The notes below the pieces were generated by a model. That model was given only the letters and a program-made list of their open reading frames with translations, did no database searches and had not been told where the DNA came from. A program made the position numbers and the translations under genes. From positions 248,001-312,000 of the forward strand of contig NZ_FXLN01000004.1 of the NCBI RefSeq assembly GCF_900176635.1: 64,000 nt of DNA, read 5' to 3'. Numbering within the stretch: position 1 is the first letter of the stretch; each line of letters starts with the position of its first letter. Positions 1 through 7,567 of this stretch are shown piece by piece. Source of the stretch: Clostridium merdae. Lineage in GTDB: Bacteria > Bacillota > Clostridia > Oscillospirales > Acutalibacteraceae.

Positions 1-446
1 ATGCCATCTACTTGAAAGGGCTTTTTACGGTAGTAAGGGTCAAATAGAGAAATACTATCTTTATTATCGGCTGTTAAAAGTACATAATGCCAGTAGCCAT
101 ATCGCAGCCGAACAACCACTGCACCGCCTTGCTGAAGAGCAGAAACAATTTTGCTATTCTGGTGAATACACACTTCGTGCCCAGTCAGGTAATCACAATG
201 GATGGGAAATTTCTTTACCTTACCAAACTGGTTCAGCCAGTCGCTTAAAAACATCATAGCCATTCGTGATGTGCCGTTTTTGCCGAATTCTCCTTTACCA
301 TTGTAGGAGTCCAAGCAGTAAAGCATAATATGTTTTATGATATCCGGCGGGATTTCTTCCCGCCGGAATAAGTAGCTAAGGGCGTTGAGTAGTGTGGTAG
401 GCCCGCAATCGTATTCCGTGGTTTGGTAATTCAGCGGATTTTTCAT
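1..446 (-). CDS. C39-like cysteine peptidase family protein, partial
   Basis: The gene starts at 446 and runs off the left edge, so only the first 148 residues are seen. The N-terminus has EYDCGPTTLLNAL, the pattern around the nucleophile of papain-like C39 peptidases (Cys14). A later GYWHYVLL (His120) and LFDPYY (Asp136) fit the His and Asp of the triad. There is no signal peptide or membrane segment in the visible part, so a cytosolic protein is likely. It begins 13 bp after the stop of the upstream M20 peptidase gene, so the two are probably co-transcribed. C39-like domains also occur without peptidase activity; the substrate is unknown. Confidence 0.7.
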   Translation of the reverse strand, partial: MKNPLNYQTTEYDCGPTTLLNALSYLFRREEIPPDIIKHIMLYCLDSYNGKGEFGKNGTSRMAMMFLSDWLNQFGKVKKFPIHCDYLTGHEVCIHQNSKIVSALQQGGAVVVRLRYGYWHYVLLTADNKDSISLFDPYYRKKPFQVDG

Positions 447-459
447 AAATAGGGTTCTC

Positions 460-1581
460 TCAATCTTCTAGAGTTACTAGCAGTTGCGTTAGCTCGGCCA
501 GCTGAATCAATTCGTTTACAGGTGCGTATTCATTGAGCGAATGGCACTGGTACATTGCGCTGGACACGACTAACCCCGTGATTCCATTTTCGGCAAACAC
601 ATTGTTGTCACTGCCCCCAAACGTTTTTTCCAAGACAGGAGTCACATTTAGTTTTAGGCAAGCATTCTCAAAAAGACTTACGATGGGATGATTACTAGCG
701 ACCTCATAGGCACGGCAAGCAAAGCTTTCTTCAAATTCTACCTTTGCGCCTATTTCAGCGGCGGAAGTCTCAAATTGTTTGTGTACCTCTTTTGCCAGAG
801 AGAGTGCTCTTTCATGGGAGTAGCTTCGAATTTCACCGGTGACTGCGCAGAGATCGGGAATCACATTATTCCCACTTCCACCATGCACGGTGCCAATATT
901 CAGGGTAGTTTCAGAATCAACTTGCCCAAGCTTAAGCTTGGCAATCGCTTTGGAGGCCGCTTGTATTGCATGTATCCCCATCTGGGGTGCAAAGCCAGCA
1001 TGAGAAGCCAGCCCGTGAATCGCTACATTAAAGAAGAGAATTGTTGGTGCTTTCGAGGCAGCAACGCCAGTAGGGCCGGAATAATCGAGCACAAAGGCTT
1101 CTTTGGAGTGAAGCTTAGAAAAATCAAAATGCTTTGAGCCTTTGCAGTAAATTTCTTCTGCGATTGTAAATAGAATCTCTATGGGGCGGTGCTTCAGATT
1201 TTGTTCCTGAATCACGCGGAGCGTTTCTAAAATAGCGGCAATTCCGGAACAGTCGTCTGCACCAAGAATGGTACTTCCATCACTGTGAAAAACGCCGTCC
1301 TCTAAAATTGCTTTCTTCCCCATGGAGGGTTCAACGGTATCCATATGAGCACAAAGAAGAATCGGAGGCAAGCTGCTTTCGCCTTCTAAAAACGCATATA
1401 GATTTCCACAGTTACCGCCTAATTGTTTTCCTACGTCATCCTCTTGTACAGTAAGACCTAAAGTAGTTAACTCACGCGTCAGGTAATCGGCCATTTGCCG
1501 TTCCCCTAGAGAAGGACTGTTAATATGTATGAGCTGAGTAAATTGCTGAATTAAGCGTTCTTTGTTTGTTCGCATGGTCAC
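460..1581 (-). CDS. M20 family metallopeptidase, PepT-like
   Basis: A 373-residue zinc aminopeptidase-type protein of the M20 family, close in layout to tripeptidase T-like enzymes. Metal and catalytic residues are visible: His79 and Asp81 in CAHMDTVEP, Asp110 in GADDCSGIAA, the Glu pair 142-143 in TIAEEIYCKG, Asp166 in VLDYSG, and a late His in YQCHSLNEY. Between them lies the usual dimerisation (lid) domain. It should act in the cytosol on short peptides. An ATG three codons in (1575) is an equally possible start. The next gene downstream is the C39-like protein, suggesting a small peptide-processing operon. Confidence 0.85.
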   Translation of the reverse strand: MTMRTNKERLIQQFTQLIHINSPSLGERQMADYLTRELTTLGLTVQEDDVGKQLGGNCGNLYAFLEGESSLPPILLCAHMDTVEPSMGKKAILEDGVFHSDGSTILGADDCSGIAAILETLRVIQEQNLKHRPIEILFTIAEEIYCKGSKHFDFSKLHSKEAFVLDYSGPTGVAASKAPTILFFNVAIHGLASHAGFAPQMGIHAIQAASKAIAKLKLGQVDSETTLNIGTVHGGSGNNVIPDLCAVTGEIRSYSHERALSLAKEVHKQFETSAAEIGAKVEFEESFACRAYEVASNHPIVSLFENACLKLNVTPVLEKTFGGSDNNVFAENGITGLVVSSAMYQCHSLNEYAPVNELIQLAELTQLLVTLED

Positions 1582-1975
1582 ACCTCGTTTTTATATTGGC
1601 TATTGCAGTATTTGAGTTTTATACTGAGTTCAATATTCTCGAAAATACTGAAGAAAACACAATATCATATAAATCATGTATGTTTTAAATCATAGTGGGT
1701 CACTCTGCTTTTGTCAACCTAAAATATTAAATCCTTTTATAAAATTAAAACTGAAAAAGCATTTTACAGCAGAAAAGTTTAAAATTTTTGTGCAAAAATT
1801 CTTAAAAACCATTATTATCGTTAACTTTTTATATCTTATTCACATAATTTTTGAAAATTCATTTGCAATATTTGTATAAAACTGTTATTATCATACTATA
1901 AAAAATACACGCCTTACTGTTTTTTATATGAGGTAAAAAACAAGACAAATTTGCCTGGAAGGGGTCGTCATTCCA
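1582..1975. other. AT-rich divergent intergenic region
   Basis: About 390 bp between the M20 peptidase gene and the diguanylate cyclase gene. It must hold the promoters of both. I see no gene with a ribosome site here; a 67-codon open frame at 1676-1879 has no recognisable content. No clear hairpin with a T-run was found. Confidence 0.5.
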
Positions 1976-3103
1976 GTGAATCTAATTATTCAATATCTTG
2001 TGCTGAATTGTTATGCTCTTATTATATTGCTTTTTGTATTTCGAAATGTGTATCGTCAAGACCGCCAGTATTACCCAGACCAACGGCTTTTTCTATCCAT
2101 CATCTGTTCCGTAGGCGTTATGATTATATTGGATACGTTAATGTGGCTTTTTGATGGAAGGCCTGGGCTAACGTATCGCTTCTTGTCGATGGCGGTAATG
2201 GTAATATATAATTCACTTAACCCAATTATCTGTTTGCTTTGGTTTCTATATGTGGATTTTTATATATATGGCAGTTGGCCTCACATTCAAAAATTACTTC
2301 CATATTTGTTAATTCCGATTGCTTTAAATTTTATTTTATCCTTTATCAGTATTTTCGGTAATATCTACTTTGTTTTTGATGGTTACAATGCGTATCACCG
2401 GGGAAAGTACGTCATTATTCTATTAGTCATCTGTATTATTTATGTTTTGATTACCTGCTTGCTGTTATTTGTAAATCGCAAACGATTAAATGATAAGGAA
2501 TATATCAGCTTATTTCTATTCGGTTTTTTCCCTGGGGTCGGTGCATTGATTCAGTTCGTATTGCCGAGCGGCGTTTTGATATGGGCCTGCACCACACTGT
2601 CAATATTGTTGCTGTATATTAACATTCAAAACGACCAACTAAGAACAGACTATTTAACCGGGCTATTCAATCGGCGTTATTTAGACCATTACCTTGCTGT
2701 AAAAGTAAAAAGCAGAGATAAACATTTTTTAGCGGGTTTAATGATTGATTTGGACTTCTTTAAAAATATTAATGATGTATATGGGCACGACAGCGGCGAT
2801 CAAGCACTTCGTTATGTGGCAAAAATTCTACGGAAAACCTTCCGTCGTCGCGATTTTATATCGCGCTATGGCGGCGATGAATTTGTTATTGTACTAGAAA
2901 TCTTAAACCGGGGAGAAATGAACGATTTACTCAAGCGGCTGTACCAAAATGTGGATTTATTTAATGAAAAGAAATTGGTACCTTATAAAATTAGCCTCAC
3001 AATTGGCTCGGAGTGTTTTTCCAAGAATGACCAATTAACTGCATCAACTTTTTTAACAAAAATAGACCATCTTATGTATATGAACAAGCAAAAACGTTGT
3101 TAA
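1976..3103 (+). CDS. Membrane-anchored diguanylate cyclase (GGDEF)
   Basis: Makes cyclic di-GMP from two GTP. The first ~210 residues are hydrophobic with about six or seven membrane helices and act as a membrane sensor module. The C-terminal GGDEF domain has an intact active site (SRYGGDEFV, around residue 298) and DLDFFKNIND for metal and substrate binding. An RxxD inhibition site (RRRD) lies five residues before GGDEF, as expected for product feedback. The start is GTG with GGAAGGGG about 12 bp upstream; the N-terminal start is therefore a little uncertain. No phosphodiesterase or effector gene is adjacent. Confidence 0.9.
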   Translation: MNLIIQYLVLNCYALIILLFVFRNVYRQDRQYYPDQRLFLSIICSVGVMIILDTLMWLFDGRPGLTYRFLSMAVMVIYNSLNPIICLLWFLYVDFYIYGSWPHIQKLLPYLLIPIALNFILSFISIFGNIYFVFDGYNAYHRGKYVIILLVICIIYVLITCLLLFVNRKRLNDKEYISLFLFGFFPGVGALIQFVLPSGVLIWACTTLSILLLYINIQNDQLRTDYLTGLFNRRYLDHYLAVKVKSRDKHFLAGLMIDLDFFKNINDVYGHDSGDQALRYVAKILRKTFRRRDFISRYGGDEFVIVLEILNRGEMNDLLKRLYQNVDLFNEKKLVPYKISLTIGSECFSKNDQLTASTFLTKIDHLMYMNKQKRC

Positions 3104-3115
3104 AGCAAATACATT

Positions 3116-3177
3116 AAAAAGAAGAGACAAAGGCAGTGGATTATAGTATTCCACTGCCTATATCTCTTCTTTTTTTG
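3116..3177. terminator. Bidirectional intrinsic terminator
   Basis: A long stem (AAGAAGAGA paired with TCTCTTCTT, inner AGGCAGTGGA with TCCACTGCCT) with A and T runs at both ends lies between the convergent cyclase and ECF genes. Confidence 0.85.
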
Positions 3178-3195
3178 CTAGAATCTATTTTATAT

Positions 3196-3813
3196 TTAGC
3201 GTAGCAAGTGCTTCATCGCTTTTTGTAAAGCCAAAATGAGGGGAGTGCCAATCAGCATAATTCCTACACATTTAATTACAGTAGAGGTTGAAATAAGACC
3301 AAGAATTAAATGAAGCGCAGGGGTACCGGTCTTTTCAAGGATTTGCGCTGCATATAACAGGTACAGCATGGCATAAACACCAAAGGTGTTTGTTAGATTT
3401 CCAATTGCCAAGCTAACAGTAACGGAGAGTGTATCTTTTCCACGGAAAGCTGGCAACAGCTTTTGCAGCCCTTGATAGCAGTAATATGTAGTGACCGGAA
3501 TAAGAACACGGGGAAGAATGGAAACCAACGGGTTTACAAAAAAGGGGTCTAAAATAGATACTGGTGAAGTTAAGGCGATGAATAGGGTGCATGCGCCAAA
3601 CGCAAAGCCAACAATAAGTCCTTCGGTTAGGCCAAAGAGGATTGCGGTTATGAGAATTGGCATATGGGCGATTGTAATGCGAATCATGGGGAGTGTGATG
3701 ACTCCCAGTGGTGTGTTGAGCAGAATGACGGTTAGGGCAATCATCATTCCCATCAACGTAAGCCGTAGTGCGCTAAAGGATGGTTGGGATAGGGCTTTGG
3801 TACTTGTTTGCAT
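3196..3813 (-). CDS. ECF transporter S component
   Basis: A 205-residue integral membrane protein with about six helices, the substrate-binding subunit of an energy-coupling factor vitamin transporter. It has the pattern of ECF_trnsprt family proteins: a first helix LTLMGMMIALTVIL, a small-residue-rich segment FGLTEGLIVGFAFG, and PFFVNPLVSILPRVLIP. These proteins bind a vitamin and share the EcfA/T module, which is not in this window. The ligand (folate, pantothenate, queuosine precursor or other) cannot be told from sequence here. A structured leader of about 170 nt precedes it, which suggests ligand-dependent control. The ATG follows AAGGAG with normal spacing. Confidence 0.85.
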   Translation of the reverse strand: MQTSTKALSQPSFSALRLTLMGMMIALTVILLNTPLGVITLPMIRITIAHMPILITAILFGLTEGLIVGFAFGACTLFIALTSPVSILDPFFVNPLVSILPRVLIPVTTYYCYQGLQKLLPAFRGKDTLSVTVSLAIGNLTNTFGVYAMLYLLYAAQILEKTGTPALHLILGLISTSTVIKCVGIMLIGTPLILALQKAMKHLLR

Positions 3814-3990
3814 TTTTTTCTCCTTACTGCCGCTCCTTAGGGGATGCGGCGCAAAAATTTGCGCGAAATGCGCTTATCATATGGAAAGAGTGAGTTTTAA
3901 GCTGCCGTTCCGGTGGATACGGCGCCTAATTCAGCACAGCTTTCGGAGCCATTGTAACGCAGAGTATATGAGTGTAACATCCTTATAAGA
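3814..3990 (-). promoter_or_regulatory. Structured leader of the ECF gene, candidate riboswitch
   Basis: The leader is richer in G and C than the neighbouring intergenic DNA. It contains several short stems, for example GCGCAAATTTTTGCGC and GGCGCCGTATCCACCGG near 3920, and a GCATCCCC/GGAGCGGC segment just before the ribosome site. S-component genes are often under vitamin riboswitches. It does not match the TPP, FMN, cobalamin, THF or preQ1 patterns that I know. Confidence 0.35.
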
Positions 3991-4028
3991 ATTAAAAGCA
4001 GATATTTTGTCTAAAATAGGACAAAATA

Positions 4029-4076
4029 ACAAAAAAGCGCAAGAACCACTTGAAAGTCGTGGTAACTCGCGCTTTT
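4029..4076 (-). terminator. Intrinsic terminator of the Lrp gene
   Basis: On the minus strand the stem AAAAGCGCGAG...CTTGCGCTTTTTT, with inner ACCAC/GTGGT, is followed by a T-run just after the stop of the Lrp-type gene. Confidence 0.8.
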
Positions 4077-4092
4077 AAACGTAAACATAATC

Positions 4093-4524
4093 TTATTCAG
4101 GCAAAGGCTTTTGATCAAAATAACTTTTCAGTACCACCGCAGTTTGCGACATACCAAAGGCTCGAATTTTTGCCAATTGGCTTTCCAGCTCTTCTGAATC
4201 GGTAACATGAATTTTTAGCAGTGCATTGTAAGGCCCTATGATATGGTGGTGTTCCGTAATGGCAGGGTTCTCCTGTGTAAAAGTGCAAAACTTTGCATAT
4301 GTGTCCGGTGGAACGTTTATCATAATATAGGCAGAAAGCTTTTTGCCTGCCGCTGCAAAATCCAATTTGGCACGAAAGGCACGAATTGCACCGGAATCGC
4401 GCAGCTGTGCTATGCGTTCCGAAACAGCGGGCGCAGTTAAGCCAACTTGGCGCCCAATTTCACGCATAGGTGTTTTGCAGTCCACCTGCAAAATATTCAT
4501 TATTTTTATATCCGTTTGGTCCAT
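4093..4524 (-). CDS. Lrp/AsnC family transcriptional regulator
   Basis: 143 residues, the normal length of this family. An N-terminal helix-turn-helix (about residues 18-45, with MREIGRQVGLTAPAVSERIAQL) is followed by the RAM effector domain (about 65-135), which binds amino acids and forms octamers. AAAGGAG lies 8 bp before the ATG. It is divergent from a ureohydrolase gene, so control of arginine, agmatine or guanidino compound breakdown is a fair guess. A short palindrome in the shared promoter region may be its operator. Confidence 0.9.
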   Translation of the reverse strand: MDQTDIKIMNILQVDCKTPMREIGRQVGLTAPAVSERIAQLRDSGAIRAFRAKLDFAAAGKKLSAYIMINVPPDTYAKFCTFTQENPAITEHHHIIGPYNALLKIHVTDSEELESQLAKIRAFGMSQTAVVLKSYFDQKPLPE

Positions 4525-4559
4525 GGAACCCGGCTCCTTTTTCGCGCAAACATTTTGTT

Positions 4560-4576
4560 AAGTGCAAAACGCACTT
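4560..4576. promoter_or_regulatory. Palindrome, candidate Lrp operator
   Basis: AAGTGC-AAAAC-GCACTT lies 36 bp upstream of the Lrp-type start codon, where an autoregulatory site would be expected. Perfect 6-bp arms; binding is inferred only. Confidence 0.4.
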
Positions 4577-4644
4577 TACCGAACAAATTTAAGCAAATGG
4601 ATTATACCACAAAACGAGTTGGCTGTACAGATTCTCATTTTTAA

Positions 4645-4653
4645 TGCTATAAT
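4645..4653 (+). promoter_or_regulatory. Extended -10 promoter of the ureohydrolase gene
   Basis: TGCTATAAT is an extended -10 element 72 bp before the start codon. No good -35 box is seen at 17 bp, as is common with extended -10 promoters. Confidence 0.45.
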
Positions 4654-4724
4654 TAATACAAGTTCAGAAGAGCTTACAAAAATAACAACTGAAATTTGGA
4701 ACGATTAACAGGAGGAACACTAAA

Positions 4725-5681
4725 ATGCAGCAACGTTTAAACCTTCCCATTACCGGAATATGCTCATTTGGCAAATACCCCATATGCACTGATCTTGAGC
4801 AGCTAGATGCAGACATTGCTGTTATGGGTGCACCTGTTGATTTCGCTGTAGGGTATATGAGCGGCGCCCGGTTAGGCCCGCGCCGTATTCGAGAGGCTTC
4901 TACTCAGTATAGCCGCGGCGAAGTAGGTTATTACGATTTTGAACACGATTGCCAGCGGTTGGCCGCCCCCTTAAAGATTGTGGATTGCGGCGACGCAGAT
5001 ATTCTGCAAGCAGACCCGCAGCATACTTTCGACGCTATTGTAGACGGTGTGCGTGGAATTGTCAAGCGCGGAGCAGTGCCGATTATACTTGGCGGCGACC
5101 ATTCAATAAGTGCGCCGGTAGGTAAAGCACTCGAAGAGCTTGGCGAAGAAATTTGCGTAGTGCAGTTTGACGCGCACTTAGACTGGAACGACCATGTAGG
5201 CCCACTGCGTTTAGGTAACGGCAGCCCAATGCGCCGTTTGTCTGAAATGAAGCACATTGGCCCTATGATTCAGATTGGTCTGCGTGGAATTGGTAGCAGT
5301 AAAAAAACAGATTTCGAGGATGCTAAGGCTTATGGCAGTGTTTTGATTTCTTCTCGCGAAGCCAATAATATTGGTGTAGAAGGCATTCTTGCCAGAGTAC
5401 CGAAAGCAAAAAATTATTATATAACCGTTGACATTGATGGTTTCGATATGTCGATTGCTCCAGGCGTGGCGTCGCCGTATCCCGGCGGCCTACTGTTTGA
5501 CCAGGTGTGTGACATCATTTCCGGGGTGGCCAAAATGGGCCGTATCGTCGCGGCAGATTTGGTAGAAATCGCTCCTTCGTTTGACCCTTCCGGAATTACA
5601 GTTCGTCTCGGCGCACTTATGATGCTGCACACCATGGGTCAAATTGAAGAGCAGATTAAGAAAAGCCGCGAAAACGAATAA
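4725..5681 (+). CDS. Ureohydrolase (agmatinase/arginase family)
   Basis: A 318-residue Mn-dependent hydrolase that releases urea (or formamide) from a guanidino or formimino substrate. The metal ligands are complete: GGDHSI, DAHLDWND and DIDGFDMS, with the family signature SMxPG-like IAPGVASPYPGG after the third motif. AGGAGG lies 9 bp before the ATG. Its family includes agmatinase, guanidinobutyrase, and formimidoylglutamase (HutG). HutG would fit a hut neighbourhood, but the locus already has the FtcD route, and this gene lies outside the hut promoter set, so agmatinase-like activity is at least as likely. It is divergent from an Lrp-type regulator and has its own terminator. Confidence 0.88.
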   Translation: MQQRLNLPITGICSFGKYPICTDLEQLDADIAVMGAPVDFAVGYMSGARLGPRRIREASTQYSRGEVGYYDFEHDCQRLAAPLKIVDCGDADILQADPQHTFDAIVDGVRGIVKRGAVPIILGGDHSISAPVGKALEELGEEICVVQFDAHLDWNDHVGPLRLGNGSPMRRLSEMKHIGPMIQIGLRGIGSSKKTDFEDAKAYGSVLISSREANNIGVEGILARVPKAKNYYITVDIDGFDMSIAPGVASPYPGGLLFDQVCDIISGVAKMGRIVAADLVEIAPSFDPSGITVRLGALMMLHTMGQIEEQIKKSRENE

Positions 5682-5733
5682 TTTAATTTAGCGTACAAGA
5701 ACTTTTTACCATAAACCATAAAATAACTCACAG

Positions 5734-5771
5734 AAAAAGGCAGCCAGCAGACCAGCGGGGCTGCCTTTTTC
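5734..5771 (+). terminator. Intrinsic terminator
   Basis: AAAAAGGCAGCC pairs with GGCTGCCTTTTT after the ureohydrolase stop codon, ending in a T-run. Confidence 0.9.
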
Positions 5772-6242
5772 TGTCTAAAATTATATTGTTTTTTCTATGT
5801 AGTACTCAAAAGGTGAGTATTAAAACGGTTACTCTGCCTTAAAGCAGCTTTTTGCTCATAACAGAATGTGGTTACACACTAATAATATAAGCAATGAGAT
5901 AAAAGTTTTTTTCACAAGATAGAGCTGCTTCCAAGACCTGAATGTAATACGAAAAGTACCTGGGCGTTGGCTCAAGTAGAAATAGCTTTACACTCTATAT
6001 ATAAAAAACCACCGGTTTTACCGGCAGTTTAAAAATGCAGCAGGGGAGGGTTACCTTACATTTTTCTGGAATTGATTTTGGATATAAAGGAGGAGCAACA
6101 TCATTAGCATTCTTTGGCGGGTATTCCGGCCGCCAAAAAAACTAGGAAAATGTTGCTCCATGGCAGAAGTCAAGCACCAATTTGTGCATGAACGTATTAG
6201 CAAATTTAGAAAGTTTAAGTTAAAGAGATTTAGAGAAAAAGT
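5772..6242. other. Gene-free stretch with nested hairpins
   Basis: No gene with a credible ribosome site is visible. It holds a weak hairpin at 6006-6030 (AAACCACCGG with CCGGCAGTTT). A two-level inverted repeat follows: GGAGCAACAT (6092-6101) with ATGTTGCTCC (6151-6160), enclosing TTGGCGG/CCGCCAA at 6113-6136. A basic open frame from 6160 (MAEVKHQFVHERIS...) runs into the hutI terminator and is probably not coding. A small RNA is possible but unproven. Confidence 0.4.
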
Positions 6243-6285
6243 TCGGCGGAGCTTCAGGCAGATTGTCACTCCGCCGAGTTTTTCA
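6243..6285. terminator. Bidirectional terminator after hutI
   Basis: TCGGCGGAG (6243-6251) pairs with CTCCGCCGA (6270-6278). T-runs follow on both strands; on the minus strand it ends the hutU-hutI operon. Confidence 0.85.
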
Positions 6286-6300
6286 CTTTATAGGAGAGGG

Positions 6301-7548
6301 TTACCGTTTATGGACGATCTCGCCGTTTTTCATAACGGTTTCGACCAGGTTAATAGCAGTGTGGTAGGGCATGAAATGAATAGAAGGGTATTTTAGAACA
6401 ATAATATCAGCCTGTTTGCCGGGCTCAATGCTACCGATTCGGTCTGCTCTGTCTACTGCGGCTGCGCCGTTTATAGTAAGAGCGGTAATGACCTCTTCAA
6501 TGGATAAGCCCATGTAAATGCAGGCAAGAGCAACCATTAGGGGAATCGAGTTTGTAAAGCAGCTACCAGGGTTCAGGTCGCTGCCCAAAGCAACTGCTGC
6601 GCCCTCATCAATCATTTTGCGAGCTTTTGCGTAAGGCTCTTTGAGGCAAAATGCAGTACAGGGTAAAACATTGCAAATTACGCCGGCCTTTGCCATATCG
6701 GCAATGCCTTTGTCGGAGCTTTGCAGAAGATGCTCAGCAGAAACTGCACCCATCTCGGCGGCAAGCTCTGCGCCACCAAGCTGAACAATTTCATCGGCAT
6801 GAATCTTGAGCTTAAAGCCCATCTTCTTCGCCTCAGTCATATAGTAGCGGGAATCTTCCACAGAGAAAACATTCTGCTCTGTAAAAATATCCGCAAATTC
6901 AGCCAGGTTTTCTTCTTTCACCAAAGGCATTACTTCATGAAGCAGGAAGTCGATGAAGTCACGCTCACGGCCTTTGTATTCCGGCAGAACACTGTGAGGA
7001 CCCATAAAAGTGGAGACTACGTCCACACAATGTGTGCGGTTCAGCTCTTTCATAGCACGAAGCTGTTTAATCTCCGTGTCTTTGTCAAGGCCGTATCCGC
7101 TTTTACCTTCTACGGTGGTTACACCAAACTCTAGCATACCGTTAAGCCGATCACGGCCAACTTCAACGAGTTCTTCCAGTGTAGCCGCGCGGGTTTTCGA
7201 AACAGACGCATTAATTCCGCCGCCGCGTTCCATAATGGACATGTAGCTGTCGCCCTTTAGGCGCCACGAAAATTCATCCGCGCGGTAACCGCCAAAAACA
7301 AAGTGCGTGTGAGAATCCACAAATCCGGGCAAAACCGTTTTGCCTGTTGCGTCGATGATTTCGTAGTCAACTCCGCTAAATTGTTGCTTAAGCTGCTCCG
7401 TAGTACCAACAGCAACAATCTTGTCGCCATCGATGAATACAGCGCCGTCATGAATGATTCCGACGTCGGACATATCTTTGCCGTATTTCGGTCCTTTTCC
7501 AGCGCAAGTGACCAGCTCTGCAGCATGGCAGATCAGTTTTTTGCTCAT
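6301..7548 (-). CDS. hutI: Imidazolonepropionase
   Basis: Third step of histidine degradation: opens the imidazolone ring of 4-imidazolone-5-propionate to give N-formimino-L-glutamate. At 415 residues it has the normal length of this amidohydrolase-fold enzyme. Metal ligands are visible in DSHTHFVFGG (His80 and His82), KIHADE and SAEHLL, and the Asp in GSDLNPGS. It starts 19 bp after the stop of hutU, so the two form one operon expressed from the hutU promoter. A bidirectional terminator follows. Confidence 0.97.
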   Translation of the reverse strand: MSKKLICHAAELVTCAGKGPKYGKDMSDVGIIHDGAVFIDGDKIVAVGTTEQLKQQFSGVDYEIIDATGKTVLPGFVDSHTHFVFGGYRADEFSWRLKGDSYMSIMERGGGINASVSKTRAATLEELVEVGRDRLNGMLEFGVTTVEGKSGYGLDKDTEIKQLRAMKELNRTHCVDVVSTFMGPHSVLPEYKGRERDFIDFLLHEVMPLVKEENLAEFADIFTEQNVFSVEDSRYYMTEAKKMGFKLKIHADEIVQLGGAELAAEMGAVSAEHLLQSSDKGIADMAKAGVICNVLPCTAFCLKEPYAKARKMIDEGAAVALGSDLNPGSCFTNSIPLMVALACIYMGLSIEEVITALTINGAAAVDRADRIGSIEPGKQADIIVLKYPSIHFMPYHTAINLVETVMKNGEIVHKR

Positions 7549-7567
7549 GATTGGTTCCTCCGGTTTC

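Noticed and set aside
1676..1879. 67-codon frame before the diguanylate cyclase gene
   Set aside because: AT-rich, Lys/Phe-rich chance frame in a promoter region.
6160..6396. Basic 78-codon frame crossing the hutI terminator
   Set aside because: It runs through a strong hairpin and into hutI on the other strand; no ribosome site.
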